In this document: in pieces, positions 44,865 through 55,060 of the stretch
Layout: each line of letters opens with the position of its first letter
Position numbering within the stretch: the stretch's first letter is position 1
Assembly: GCF_027943255.1 (NCBI RefSeq)
Contig: NC_072894.1
Coordinates: forward strand, 62,933,601 to 62,997,600
Source: Anastrepha obliqua
Lineage: Eukaryota; Arthropoda; Insecta; Diptera; Tephritidae
Direction of reading: 5' to 3'
Length of the DNA: 64,000 nucleotides
The notes under the pieces: model-generated
Told to the model about the DNA's origin: nothing
The model's input: only the letters and a program-made list of their open reading frames with translations
Database searches by the model: none
Program-made: the position numbers and the translations under genes

Positions 44865-45573
44865 TTATATATATATATACCTATATCAGTGGCGGGCGGA
44901 TCCACGGGGGGGGTTTTCGGGTCCGGACCCCCCCCATTGGAATCATGCTCTAAAATTTTATGTTCAATTCTGTATGAGTCAAGTTAAAAAAAACAATATT
45001 TTTTTATATGCATTAGCAGTTTATTAGATTTTTCTTCCACTTTTAATTTATTTTATAATAAAAACAATTATAATACGACGGACGCAATTCAAAATTTTGA
45101 ATAATTACACAGGCCTGCGTAATTTCATTTTTGTCCAATTTCTAAAACGGCTATGAGTGTCTCTTGAAGTTTTTTTTGTGCTGAAAACGAATTTGATCTT
45201 GAAAATGCTTCAGCACGTCAGGACTTTTGGCAATTTATGGTTAAATAGTCAAGAAATGCCGATTTTGGACATCTTTATGAATTTTTTTTGAGTAAGGTAA
45301 ATTTTTTTTTATTTTCCACAACAAAGTAATACTCTGTAGCTTTAAAATCCATTTTTTAAAAGACTTCTAGGATGAATGAAAAAAAAGTTATACTATTTTG
45401 AATTTAAGACTTTTAGACATGCAAATTCATTTTCTTAACGCCCTCTTTAATGGCGCAAAAGATGCTTAAAAAACTATGTATGTTCGACATTGGTGTCGCT
45501 GATTACGAATCTGATGTTAGTTTTTTAAAATTAAAAATGACTGATCCAATATGGCGGACGATCTTTCGAAAAT

Positions 45574-46814
45574 TTAATGTAATTCGCACGAATCATTGAC
45601 GATGTTTAGAATTTCATTTGCATTTTTTTTACTCGAGAGTTTCGTTGTGGCTGAAGCTATGTCGTTTTTGAACGAGGGTGGAGTTTCGTTTTGTATTGAC
45701 GTATTTTTTTCGGCTGATTGTTTTACAGATTGTTCTACAGATTGTTCTAAAGTTTGTTCTACTGTATTTTCATCAAGGTTCGACTTCTCTGTGTTTTCAA
45801 TCTAAAACAATAAGTAAGAAATCCAGAATTTGTAGTTTATTTTTACTTTCATTCATATTGTAAATTATATTGTGAATTTTGAAACTAAAAATGATATTTC
45901 GTAGAGGTAAAGAACGTAAAAAGCCAACTACGTAGAGTGATACATTTCCTTAATCAAGCTCTGCATGTTGGGTTATAATAAAAATATGCACGAGTTAAAA
46001 AGATTTGGAGTGAAAACACTTGTATACACAGAATGATTGTTTACAGTAAAATATCTTGTACAAAAAACGTTAACTTTTTACTTACAGTGGGTGCTCAAAT
46101 TATTAGAATCATACTGTAGAGGAACAAATTGCCGAGCTTAATGACGTGTAGTTTGCAAAAATGTTAGGAAGTGCTACTTTTTTGTATAATGTGAAACATT
46201 GTAGCAATCATTGCTTTGTCGAAATTACCGTTCGATATATTTGGCTTTTTGTGAGCAGCTTTTTGTAAGAGCAAAAAATTCAGGTTCTTAATTGGCCAGG
46301 AAACTCACCAGACCTCAATCCAATTGAGAACCTTTAAGAGTCAACAAAGACAGAAATATCGAAAGATAATATTACAAATAAAGAACAACTGAGCGAAAGA
46401 CTGCAAAATATTTGGAAAAATGACGACCAAATAAAAACAAACTGCTTAAAATGCGTTGAAAGCATACCCAAAAGGATTCCGGTTTTAATTGCTGCACGAG
46501 GTACTCACGCAAAATATTGATTTTTTGATTTTTTTTTCGATATTTTTTTAATAAAAGACTGGTTTGAATATTGTTTTTGTCGTATTATAGAAATTTAATA
46601 AACAACATATTAAAAATAGACTATTCTTTGATTATTATCAGTTAAATGGCTGAAACTTGAATTTTTCATAGTGATTCTATTAATTTGAGCACCAACTGTA
46701 CACTGACTGTTCTTGGATACAAATTTTTAACTTTACCTGTTTTTCCTTCTTTTTTATTTTTGGTTCTGATTCTGGATCAAGGCGCTCGAAATAAGAAAAT
46801 AATGTTCTCTTCAT
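45574..46814 (-). pseudogene. hAT transposase 5' exons (truncated gene)
   Basis: Exon 1 (46814-46737) begins MKRTLFSYFERLDPESEPKI and ends ...EKQ at CAG followed by GTAAAG, a consensus donor. Exon 2 (45801-45574) follows the acceptor TTGTTTTAG and is in phase: IENTEKSNLDENTVEQTLEQ, then SVEQSVKQSAEKNTSIQNET, ending in a stop after IVNDSCELH. 'MKRTLxSYF' N-termini followed by acidic or glutamine-rich linkers are common in ZMYM1/ZBED-like hAT transposases. The BED-type and catalytic parts do not follow, so the gene ends after a deletion. The intron holds the 614-bp Tc1 derivative. Splicing is inferred from the consensus sites only. Confidence 0.55.
46085..46698 (+). mobile_element. Tc1-like deletion derivative, 614 bp
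   Basis: Left end CAGTGGGTGCTCAAATTATT (after TA 46083-46084). Right end on the minus strand CAGTTGGTGCTCAAATTAAT (next to TA 46699-46700). Inverted repeats are about 29 bp. The interior keeps only the transposase C-terminus: LNWPGNSPDLNPIENL with the catalytic E, a stop in place of the usual tryptophan codon, then KTEISKDNITNKEQLSERLQ and VESIPKRIPVLIAARGTHAK. The first two catalytic residues are deleted. It is a different Tc1 lineage from the IR/DR elements (simple short repeats). Confidence 0.9.
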
Positions 46815-47590
46815 GTTAGGAGGCGTATTAACAATCACATTAACTACTTGTCAACAAATGCTCGACACAATGTATTCTGCTCGTTGAAAGAAACAAAAGA
46901 ATAGAAGCATGTTCATGCGTGTTTAAAGATAGCCTAGTTATTCACCAAAAAAACTTAGGGAAAAATCACTCGGCGCCGTCATCGCGATTTCGTTGGCGCG
47001 CTATTTAAAATTTCGAGTTAACAGTACACAGGGTGTCGCCGTTACGATAAGGAAAAGCTGCAACGGCTCTTTCATGGTAACTTTCTTGCCGTTATATAGC
47101 AACACATGTTGTTAGAGAAAAGCGCAATTAAATATATAATATTATATATAAACACGATCGTTTCGTTTGAAGAACTTTATTGGAGTGAATTGAGTCACAG
47201 TAAGCATTAATACAAGAAGAAGAAGTAAAGAAGTTACAAACAGGGTTGCTATTTTTTTCGTACTTAAACTATACATGGTTGAATTGCAAGTTGGCTCCAA
47301 CACATGTTATAATATATTGTATCTTAAATAGGCGTAATTATTTATGAAGGTGTCCCACGATGTATAAAAACCGCCAATTATTCTTGTAATTTTGAATCAA
47401 AGTCCTTTACTATTTTTAGAATTTTTTTTACAAGATATCTAGAGCTATTAGTTTTTTCATCGGCTAGTCACGACATGCAGCGCGAATAATGCCACATTTT
47501 ATTCACGAAATTGATTTTTAATAAAAACACTCGTCTAAAATACCCCGGACCCCCCCTTTATGAAATCCTGGATCCGCCACTGACCTATAT

Positions 47591-47896
47591 ATAATTGGCG
47601 CGTACACCCTTTTTGGGTGTTTAGCCCAGCTCCTCCTCCTATTTGTGGGGTGCGTCCTGATGTTGTTCCACAAATGGAGGGACCTGCAGTTTCAAGCCGA
47701 CTCCGAACGGCAGATATTTTTTTATGAGGAGCTTTTTTTTCATGGCAGAAATACACTCGGAGGTTTGCCATTGCCTGCCGAGGGGCGACCGCTATTAGAA
47801 AAATGTTTTCCTTAATTTTGCTGTTTAACCGAGATTCGAACCAACGTTCTATCTGTGAATTTCGAATGGTAATCACGCACCAACCCATTCGGCTAC
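47591..47896 (-). repeat. SINE copy F, tail interrupted by the hAT element
   Basis: Minus-strand copy from GTAGCCGAATGGGTTGGTGC (47896) through AGGTTCGAATCTCGG-like text and the full body to GGGTGTACGCGCCAATTATA at 47591. Its TA tail continues on the other side of the hAT insertion, at about 44865-44886. The first ten bases of the family consensus (GGCGGCCGCC) are missing. The hAT 8-bp target duplication lies in the tail. Confidence 0.92.
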
Positions 47897-50012
47897 ACTT
47901 ATACAAATCAGTTGTTTTTTTTTTTCAAAGTTATTCAATGTTTTCATACCGACATAAAAGATGGCGCACCCTGTATGTTGTATGGACCTCTAACCACTTC
48001 GAAAAGATATCGTTACTTTTTTATAATAGTTGATATGTTTACTCGTTCACCAGAAGCATATATGCATACTTAGGGGCGTTTCAGCAGCAACGGCTAGAAA
48101 TTCAGTTTTCAAAGTACCGGTTAAATTTCAGATATAGGAAATCAGTTTACACCCAAATTGTTTTCAGAACTAACTAAACTTCTTGGTAGGCTTCATATAC
48201 TCTTTTCATCGACAATAGAATTTCATGGTAGAATGTTTTGACATATACTGACAGAAATTGGAATGTAAGCTTTAATGCAAACCATGGGCAAAGAGTAATT
48301 TGTGTTCCAAGTTTGATTGAAAGAGACTAACATCTTCTACAGTGCACTCTGTGTTATTTGTAGTGGGCTTCACTTGATCGGAAGTATATACTATTAGAAA
48401 GCATGCATTAATTCTCTTTACTTTAAATTAAATATATCTTACATTGCAAAAAATTCTGCTGGTATAATTTTTTTTCGAAGCAGGAGTTAAAAAATTCTAC
48501 AATATTTATATATTTATTTAGCCAAATGAACGAAATTCTTCGAAAATGAGATAGTCATATAATACGGTTACGGATAGATCCGCAAGGCAGAAGGGGGTCC
48601 AAATCAGGAACATAATTCGGCTCAGGTAGAACCCTAGTCAAGGGAGCAAATTTAACATTTTTTTACATACTTTGAAATTCGCATCATAAAGTAGTGGGGC
48701 CCGACGCAGATTACTTATTGGAACATTGAGAGTTAATCTTTCCAGGAGAGTAGAACAGTTGAATTAATTATACCGAAGGCGAACTAAAACAAATAAAGTT
48801 TATTACGCATTGACTATCGCCTCCTTAAGTGAACTCGTAATTTATTGTACCAAAAGCCAAAAATATTCTGATGCGACGTGATATATTAAAGGCAAGTTTT
48901 AATTTATCATCGAGTGGACTCTAGTTTTTCATTGTGTTTGTGTCATTCTGAGTGAGTAAAGCACGTACTGACTGCAAAAACTGTTAGTGCGCCTACAAGG
49001 GTGCTTTGCTTTATCATTAAGCCTAAAATTAATTGCTTATGTTTAACGTGCCTGCTGATAACTCAAACGAAGAACTAAAATAGTACACTATTAACAATAA
49101 ATACGAAATAAATGTATAAAATGGCTAACAAAAACTGTACAAACATAATAAAGCTTAAAATATTAAACACATGCATACATGGCTCAGAGAATAATTTCAG
49201 AGATGCTAAGTTCGCATAAACATTTAGGCTTTTTTTAATTTTTTTTTACACACAAATAAAACGACATACGTACATACGTAGCACTAGTTATCTTTATTTC
49301 GGCAAGCCGTTATACCACCCTAATAACGTATGTAAATGATATCCGTCACAAATAAAAGTTTGTACATGCTCTTCACTCCAGTCCTCCCACGCCATATTAT
49401 CCCACAGTAGCAGTACTCACTGATGATATTTCACATAATTAGGGTGCTGTGAGAAACCCAATTGGCAAAGTATTCAGTCAGAGAGAACGCAAAAAAAGTT
49501 GGGAAGTAAGGCAAAAAAAAAGAAGCAACTTCTATTTGTGACGCAACTGACGCCACACATATGAACTCATTCATTCATTTATCTACAAGCTGGCGGAAGT
49601 GAGATTGTGCGGGCAGGCGCCGGAAACGGATGTTGTTAAGCTCACATACCAATGCCGACTTAGCATTTTCATATAGCCATTTGAATAAAAATCTGATTAT
49701 GTGTGCGCATGTACATACATACACTTGTATATGTATGTATCTACATATTTGCATATTTATTGTATGTATGTCGTGAGCGCTTGCTATCTGTTCGCAGGCT
49801 CCCATTATCTATAAAGCTACTGATTTTCCTCAGCAACGCCAATGCATTCATGCCCTCCGCTTTTATTCAGAATTTGATGCAATTTGTTATTCAATTCCTT
49901 TCGAGGTTAACGATTTCTACGTTTTTCTCATGCCAGGAAAAAATAAAATTAATAGCGCGAATTAATACTTATAGAATACTAACTACGTGGGTATACACTT
50001 GGTTATTCATAA
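47897..50012. other. No gene recognised
   Basis: AT-rich DNA with CATACATA-type simple repeats near 49710-49770. No family resemblance was seen. Confidence 0.4.
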
Positions 50013-50230
50013 GGTGGTCGCCGTAGATGAGTGGATTTGTGCATCCCTTTCACCGGTTCGATGCCCACTGTGTGCATAAATAGCAAATGACCGAAAAAGA
50101 TTTGAGTAGGTAGCAATAAATTTCTTAGTGCATTTCTGTCATTAGTAAATTTACTGCGGAAAATTTTGTGCTATTCGGAGGCGTTTTACAATTGTAGGTC
50201 CACAATTTGTGTGACAACATTTTCAACACC
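50013..50230 (+). repeat. SINE copy G, diverged relative with a different head
   Basis: Head GGTGGTCGCCGTAGATGAGT with an A-box-like TAGATGAGTGG and B-box-like GGTTCGATGCC (50055-50065). The body parallels the main SINE family in order (TTCTGTCATTAG, TTGTGCTATTCGGAGGCG, TTACAATTGTAGGTCC, TTTGTGTGACAACATTTTCA, ACACCACTC) but is much diverged. I infer either an older subfamily or a related SINE with its own tRNA-like head. Confidence 0.6.
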
Positions 50231-50339
50231 ACTCATTCTCGCTTTTTATTATAGGATACTTAACATCATTTCGCTACCTTTTAAACGATCATTCAAAAGA
50301 GGCGATAGATGAACAAATAATACTGCATAAATGATACCG

Positions 50340-50560
50340 TTATTGACGTTTATTCAGGTCTGCTAGACATGATTACCGTAAAGTTTCATTTCGCTTGCAT
50401 AGTAGGGCAGTGATAAGCGTAGTGTTCGACGCATTCGATTTCCTCGATGTCATTGCAGCTGTAGCAAAACCTGTTCGCCGGCATACACATTGGGTAGTAC
50501 GCAGGGATAATTCTGGCCAAAAGTCGATTTGTCGGTTCTACCATATGTGGGCTCAACCAA
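50340..50560 (-). pseudogene. LINE CCHC tail fragment
   Basis: The minus strand reads STNRLLARIIPAYYPMCMPA followed by NRFCYSCNDIEEIECVEHYA and YHCPTM: the C-x2-C ... H ... C zinc-knuckle-like block at the C-terminus of RNase-H-bearing LINE ORF2 proteins. It is oriented opposite to, and upstream of, the plus-strand RNase H fragment that starts at about 50880. Only about 70 codons are visible. Confidence 0.6.
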
Positions 50561-50849
50561 CAATCTTTCGTTTGCCTGTTAGAAGAGAGATTGCAAGAAG
50601 TTAGAGGTGAGGAAGATTCCTTTTCTCGCCAATTCTACGGCTGTACAGTTCACTAGTACATCTTTCTGGCCTGACACCCTAACTGTAGGTGTATTGTGTT
50701 TAGCGGTTGGCTAATTTGGAGTGATGGTGTCTTACAGCGGTCGTGTTGTTTTGTTTCTTCTCAGACTATCTTAGAGTATCTGAGCAGAATCCACTGCCTC
50801 TAAAGACGACCTGATACCCACAGTTTCATTTGGAAGGAAATTTGATGTC

Positions 50850-51830
50850 ATATTTCCATTGAGCAATGGAGCAATTCAGAATGCATGCAGGGAGGTTTCA
50901 CGGATATTTTCTTTACCGATGGGTCCAAGAATGCAATATGGTCTGGAGCCGGATGGTACTTAAACGATAGTAATAAGTATCACTATGCTATGGGGGAAAG
51001 GGCAACTGTTTTCCAAACGGAAGTTTCTGCCATCCTGACAGTAGCCGAATGGATAAACGAGAGGAGATGGAGCTGGTAACAGATTGGAGTTTTCAGTGAC
51101 AGTCAGGCTGCCCTGAAGGCCCTAGAGAACGCGGAGGAAACCTCAAAGATTGTTCAAGAATGTAAGAAGAAGCTTAATTCTGTCGCAAGACAAAACAGTC
51201 TTGTACTTATATGGGTTCCAGAACACTCCGATGTTCAAGGAAACGAAATTGCCGATGAATTGGCCAACCGTGGATTAGCGGTTCCCCCACAAGGGGCAGA
51301 GCCAATAATCAGAATCAGTTCCGCAAGAATCGTGAATTGGATAAGCGATTATATAGGCAATCTTCATAAACCTGTGAGTATCCTGAGCTTGCCAGTACAC
51401 GGCTACGAGTTTTGGGTTCCGATGTCGCGAGAATGAGTAATATTCGTTCTCTAAAACTGGAGGATATTTACAGATTTGCCAAAGAATCTGGAAAATTCTC
51501 ACAGGACTAACTATCTCTATTCCTTCCTATCTCTTTCTCCGATACTTTTCTCCTTCCCTCCTTGACTATCTACCCTCTTTCCAGAGCTTTAAATACAATG
51601 CGCTTTTTAGCCTGAGTGTTTTAGGAGCCACCAAATTTCCTGGTACTGCTTGGCTCGACCTTTTCAAATTTCGAATTTCAATTTCATCTTAGAGTACTCT
51701 AATCAGTCAGAGCACAGTTTTTTCTTGCCGCAAGCTGAGCATGAAAAGTACCCCAATCTTTAAATGAATGTAAATCATATAGGCGTGTGGGCTAAAATAT
51801 AAGAGAAAGAAGATACAAAAAATGAAAAAC
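50850..51830 (+). pseudogene. LINE RNase H domain plus 3' tail
   Basis: RNase H blocks in order: DIFFTDGSKNAIWSGAGWYL, ERATVFQTEVSAILTVAEWI, then after a stop (51077-51079) VFSDSQAALKALENAEETSK, LVLIWVPEHSDVQGNEIADE and LANRGL. These include all four acidic/histidine signature blocks. The CCHC module is missing; the reading jumps to LEDIYRFAKESGKFSQD, a typical ORF2 end. The following C/T-rich stretch to about 51830, with GTGTTTTAGGAGCCACCAAA, is the likely 3' UTR. A nonsense codon and an internal deletion make it inactive. Confidence 0.75.
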
Positions 51831-51922
51831 TGTAAATATCGTCGCATGTTTTAGTAAAATTTAATTTGGTCTTGCTGCTAATTTTCGAAATTAAACAAAT
51901 TCATGGAAAATGGAGTTAATTA

Positions 51923-53033
51923 AAGTTATCGAGTTTTGAATTGAAATAAAACAACGAAAATTCAAATTGATTGGGCAATCTTTATTACTTTTATGTAACA
52001 TTGAACCATTCACGACAGTTATTTTTTTATAGATAATCCCTTTCAAATGGTGGCCCCAACTGCGCCGTAACTCGGCTATCTGTAAAAATCTATTTTGAAT
52101 GACGCGCTGGAGGAATTCGGTCGGTCGGTATCTCGTGAACAATTTGAATAATGTTGGCTTCCAATGCCCATTAAGTATGCTTTATCCACCAAGTATTTAG
52201 ACTTTACATACCTCCACAAATAAATGGCCAAAGGTGTGATATCACACCAACTTGGTGGCCAATCCACTGGTCCGTGACGAGATATAAATTGCTCACCGTA
52301 AATACGACGCAGTAATTCCATTGCTTCATGGGCTGTATGACAAGTAGCGCCGTCTTGTTGGAACCAAATGTTGTGGAGATTACGGCCTTCAATTTCCGGC
52401 ATAAAAAAAAATCATTTATCATAGCGCAATAGCATTCGCCATTCACTTTCATTCATTACATTGGCGCTAGCCTCGTCTTTGAAGAAATATAGGCCGCACC
52501 AAATGATTGATTTAAATGGAAGTTTTGGCCACTAAGCCAAAAATGAGCCTCATCGGGCGTAAAATACGGATCTTAGGCGAGTTTTTCAAGAGCCCATTGA
52601 CTGTAATTATGACGTTTAAGAAGATCAGCTGGCTTCAAATCTTACAATAGCTTTATTTTGTATTGTTTCATGCCCAGATTTTTGCGTAAAATCGGTCCAA
52701 TAGTGCCATAAAATACGTTTTCCAAGTCTTTGGCAAAACTCTCATCTAAACCCGGATTATTCTCTTTACTTCGTGCAGTACCTGGTCTAATCGGTCGAGT
52801 ATCATCCAATAATGTAAAATTACAGGTATTCTCAATTTTAGCGATGGCTTGCCGAATAGTGTCGATTTTAGAAATAGAATTGTACGATTTGTAAACATTG
52901 TTGAGGCATAAGTCTTTCCATGATGAAATGCTAATGAATACTGAAAAAAATTATGCATTTAGTTTGACTGTAGTCATGCGTGATCTATAAGAAAAACCCT
53001 ATTGGGAAAAGTATTTCCAATCTGATCACCCGT
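51923..53033 (-). mobile_element. DD41D mariner-type element, degenerate, 1111 bp
   Basis: The right end, read on the minus strand, begins CGGGTGATCAGATTGGAAAT next to TA (53034-53035). The left end (after TA 51921-51922) is diverged: AAGTTATCGAGTTTTGAATT. Both ends align with the smaller copy at 33482-33968, which has better preserved termini. The transposase inside is broken. Confidence 0.75.
51990..52960 (-). pseudogene. DD41D-type transposase pseudogene with the third aspartate lost
   Basis: On the minus strand: IWFQQDGATCHTAHEAMELL (second catalytic D), FISRHGPVDWPPSWCDITPL and then AIYLWRYVKSK. At the position of the third aspartate, 42 residues after the second (PLDxFLW in intact relatives), there is alanine. 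C-terminal LKGIIYKK and an N-terminal part at 52746-52958 (SISKIDTIRQAIAKIENT-like) are in other frames. Several frameshifts are present, so it is inactive on two counts. Confidence 0.8.
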
Positions 53034-53035
53034 TA

Positions 53036-54100
53036 GGTTATAACATCAGATGGAGGGACGGAAATGCAGTCTTAACTCATTAAAAGAGGCCGCGGTTTTT
53101 AACCTTAGAGTTTTATTAAGTCCTTATGGAGATGTATGAACTTACCCAAACGAGGGCGTGGGGCCGCCAATTTGTAATAATTCATCAATCGTACCAAAAC
53201 AAACATTTTTTAATACTACCGTTATATGGGAGGTTAGTGAGTCATTCTGAACATGTTTGTATAAGTATATAAGCATATATCTATACATAAGTATATAAGC
53301 ATATATCTATATCTATATCGATTCCTTTATACGGTTATGTGAACAAAATTGGCACAAGTGCGCGTGGGAGAAAAATATGTATGTTCTTTCGATATACACG
53401 TATGTATGCCGAACTATTAAAAGCAAAAATCAGTCAAACCAAAAATGTTTGCTTGTCCAGAACTGTAGAGAAATCGGTTTGTAAAGGAATTTGGAATGAG
53501 TGGTTTTGCATTATTAATAGTAAAAGCTTGAATACGCCGCGTAATGAGATTTACACACAAATATACTTCTATATGTATGCGCTTGTGAGTACATTGTGTG
53601 CTCCGGTTTTACTTCCATACAAACAAAGCATGATTTCCACAACCGTTGCAAACTGAATGTAGGGCTTTTCTCGCAAAGTGAAGTAATTGGCACAAGCCTC
53701 AATACTTTTCTACACGTTAAGAGAGAATAAATTATATTGTTTTACTTTACTGGACGTCTATAATGCAATATATGTTTTTTCCTTTTTTTTTTGCATATAT
53801 CAGACGTAGGCGATTGCTACTTAACTACTGGAAGTGTATATGCACACTACAACATATACATATGTACACACACTTCTATATTTGTATATATATTTAACGC
53901 ATATATAGGTACATATAGATTTATACATAGATAGATTTTATATATACTTATATTTATACATACATATGTAAATAATATGAAAAATAGAAAAAACTTGAGA
54001 GTCGTTGTGGTTTCAAGAGGTGTCCTGAAAAAAAAAATATAGAGTAATATCAAGCTTTAGATTGTGGTTACACCGGTAACTTACCTGGAAAGTGCTTTAT
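53036..54100. other. No gene recognised; TA/CATA-rich repeats
   Basis: Contains AAGTATATAAGCATATATCT in two tandem copies (53262-53312) and an AT-rich microsatellite zone at 53840-53980. No coding resemblance. GTGAACAAAATTGGCACAAG at 53339 is a trace of the repeat mentioned at 38560. Confidence 0.4.
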
Positions 54101-54103
54101 TTA

Positions 54104-55060
54104 TCCTGTAAATGGCCGCATGGTCACTTTAATGATTTTGAAAAAGCAAGCCTTTCACAGCACCAATCGGGAAACCATCTCGTCTTCTTTGCGAAGAAGA
54201 GGTTTTCCAGATAAGCTAATTGCTCTGATAAGGGAGAACTATAGAGGCGCAAGCGGCTACGTCCTGCAGAAAGGATTGCTTTGGAGCTTTTCCAGGTGCT
54301 GAGAGGCGTACGAGAAGGATGCAGATTGTCCTCGATGTTGTTTCTTCTTGTCATCGAGGGCTGCTTTCAGTAATGAAAATCAGCCATTCAGTGGCAGATA
54401 AGTAATAATTTTCTCATATACCTGGCACACGCGGATGATATCTGCTTACTAGCGTATACACTTTGCGACATGAAAATGCTTACTCAAGCCCTGCCGGCCT
54501 CAAGATCAACGCTATAAAAACGAAAGGGTTGCATCTCAATGAGTTCATACCACAACCAGTTGCAGTAGACACACAACTGTATGAAAGTGTAGAGAAATCT
54601 TGCTGCCTTGGCTGCATGGTCCCATCCCTGGGCGGCACTGAAGTAGATGTTGTGCGTAGAATTAGCAAAGCAATTGGCATTCTCGCGTCTAGAAATGTCA
54701 AACCTGTGCTTCCATATGATGGCACCACATGGAAAGTTACCGGGGCAATAACGAGATGCTTGCAAATATTTGTCAACCGCTACTTACGCCGTGTTTTGCA
54801 AACTTTTTCGCCCTGTACAATAACCAAGACGAGCCTGCAAAGCAAAGTCGTAGTAGGGCATACGCTTAGATAAAGTGGCTAAGCCAGGTACCAGCTGGAG
54901 ATACTCAATAGAAGCTAAACTGAACTCTCTTGGTCTTGCGTGGAACGAACTGGAAAATGTGTTATACATATATAGCTCAAATCCGTGTACGCTGGCGAAG
55001 AGGCGTAGTTAACGCTCTATGCTCCAATACATGGTCGCGAGTGACGGCGTAGTGCTACTA
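54104..55060 (+). pseudogene. LINE reverse transcriptase 3' half (RTE-like or related), degenerate
   Basis: In several frames: KAFHSTNRETISSSLRRRGF, PDKLIALIRENYRGASGYVL, GVREGCRLSSMLFLLVIEGL (RT blocks), a decayed HADD-like active-site region, PAGLKINAIKTKGLHLNEF, SVEKSCCLGCMVPSLGGTEV, ISKAIGILASRNVKPVL, then VNRYLRRVLQTFSP and VGHTLR, and finally RWRRGVVNALCSNTWS at about 55000. The order matches the palm to C-terminus of an insect non-LTR polymerase without RNase H. Stops and frameshifts are numerous. Clade is uncertain. Confidence 0.75.

Larger units (their letters stand above)
44887..47582 (-). mobile_element. hAT element, 2696 bp, perfect 8-bp duplication, transposase mostly deleted
   Basis: Left end CAGTGGCGGGCGGATCCACG. 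Right end on the minus strand CAGTGGCGGATCCAGGATTT. Sub-terminal GGGTCCGG blocks occur at both ends. The 8-bp sequence ACCTATAT flanks both sides (44879-44886 and 47583-47590), a perfect target duplication typical of hAT. It is oriented by a transposase start on the minus strand (46814). Most of the transposase, including the dimerisation region, is absent, so it is non-autonomous. A Tc1 derivative lies inside it (46085-46698). The hAT itself landed in the TA tail of SINE copy F. Confidence 0.9.

Noticed and set aside
45596..45863. Plus-strand frames with CxxC-like spacing (TDCSTDCSKVCS)
   Set aside because: Antisense shadow of the EQ-rich exon 2 of the hAT transposase.
47037..47985. CAGGGTG and its inverse (GCACCCTG) as terminal repeats of a maT element
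   Set aside because: The pair straddles the hAT boundary and the SINE, no transposase lies between, and the match beyond seven bases is poor.
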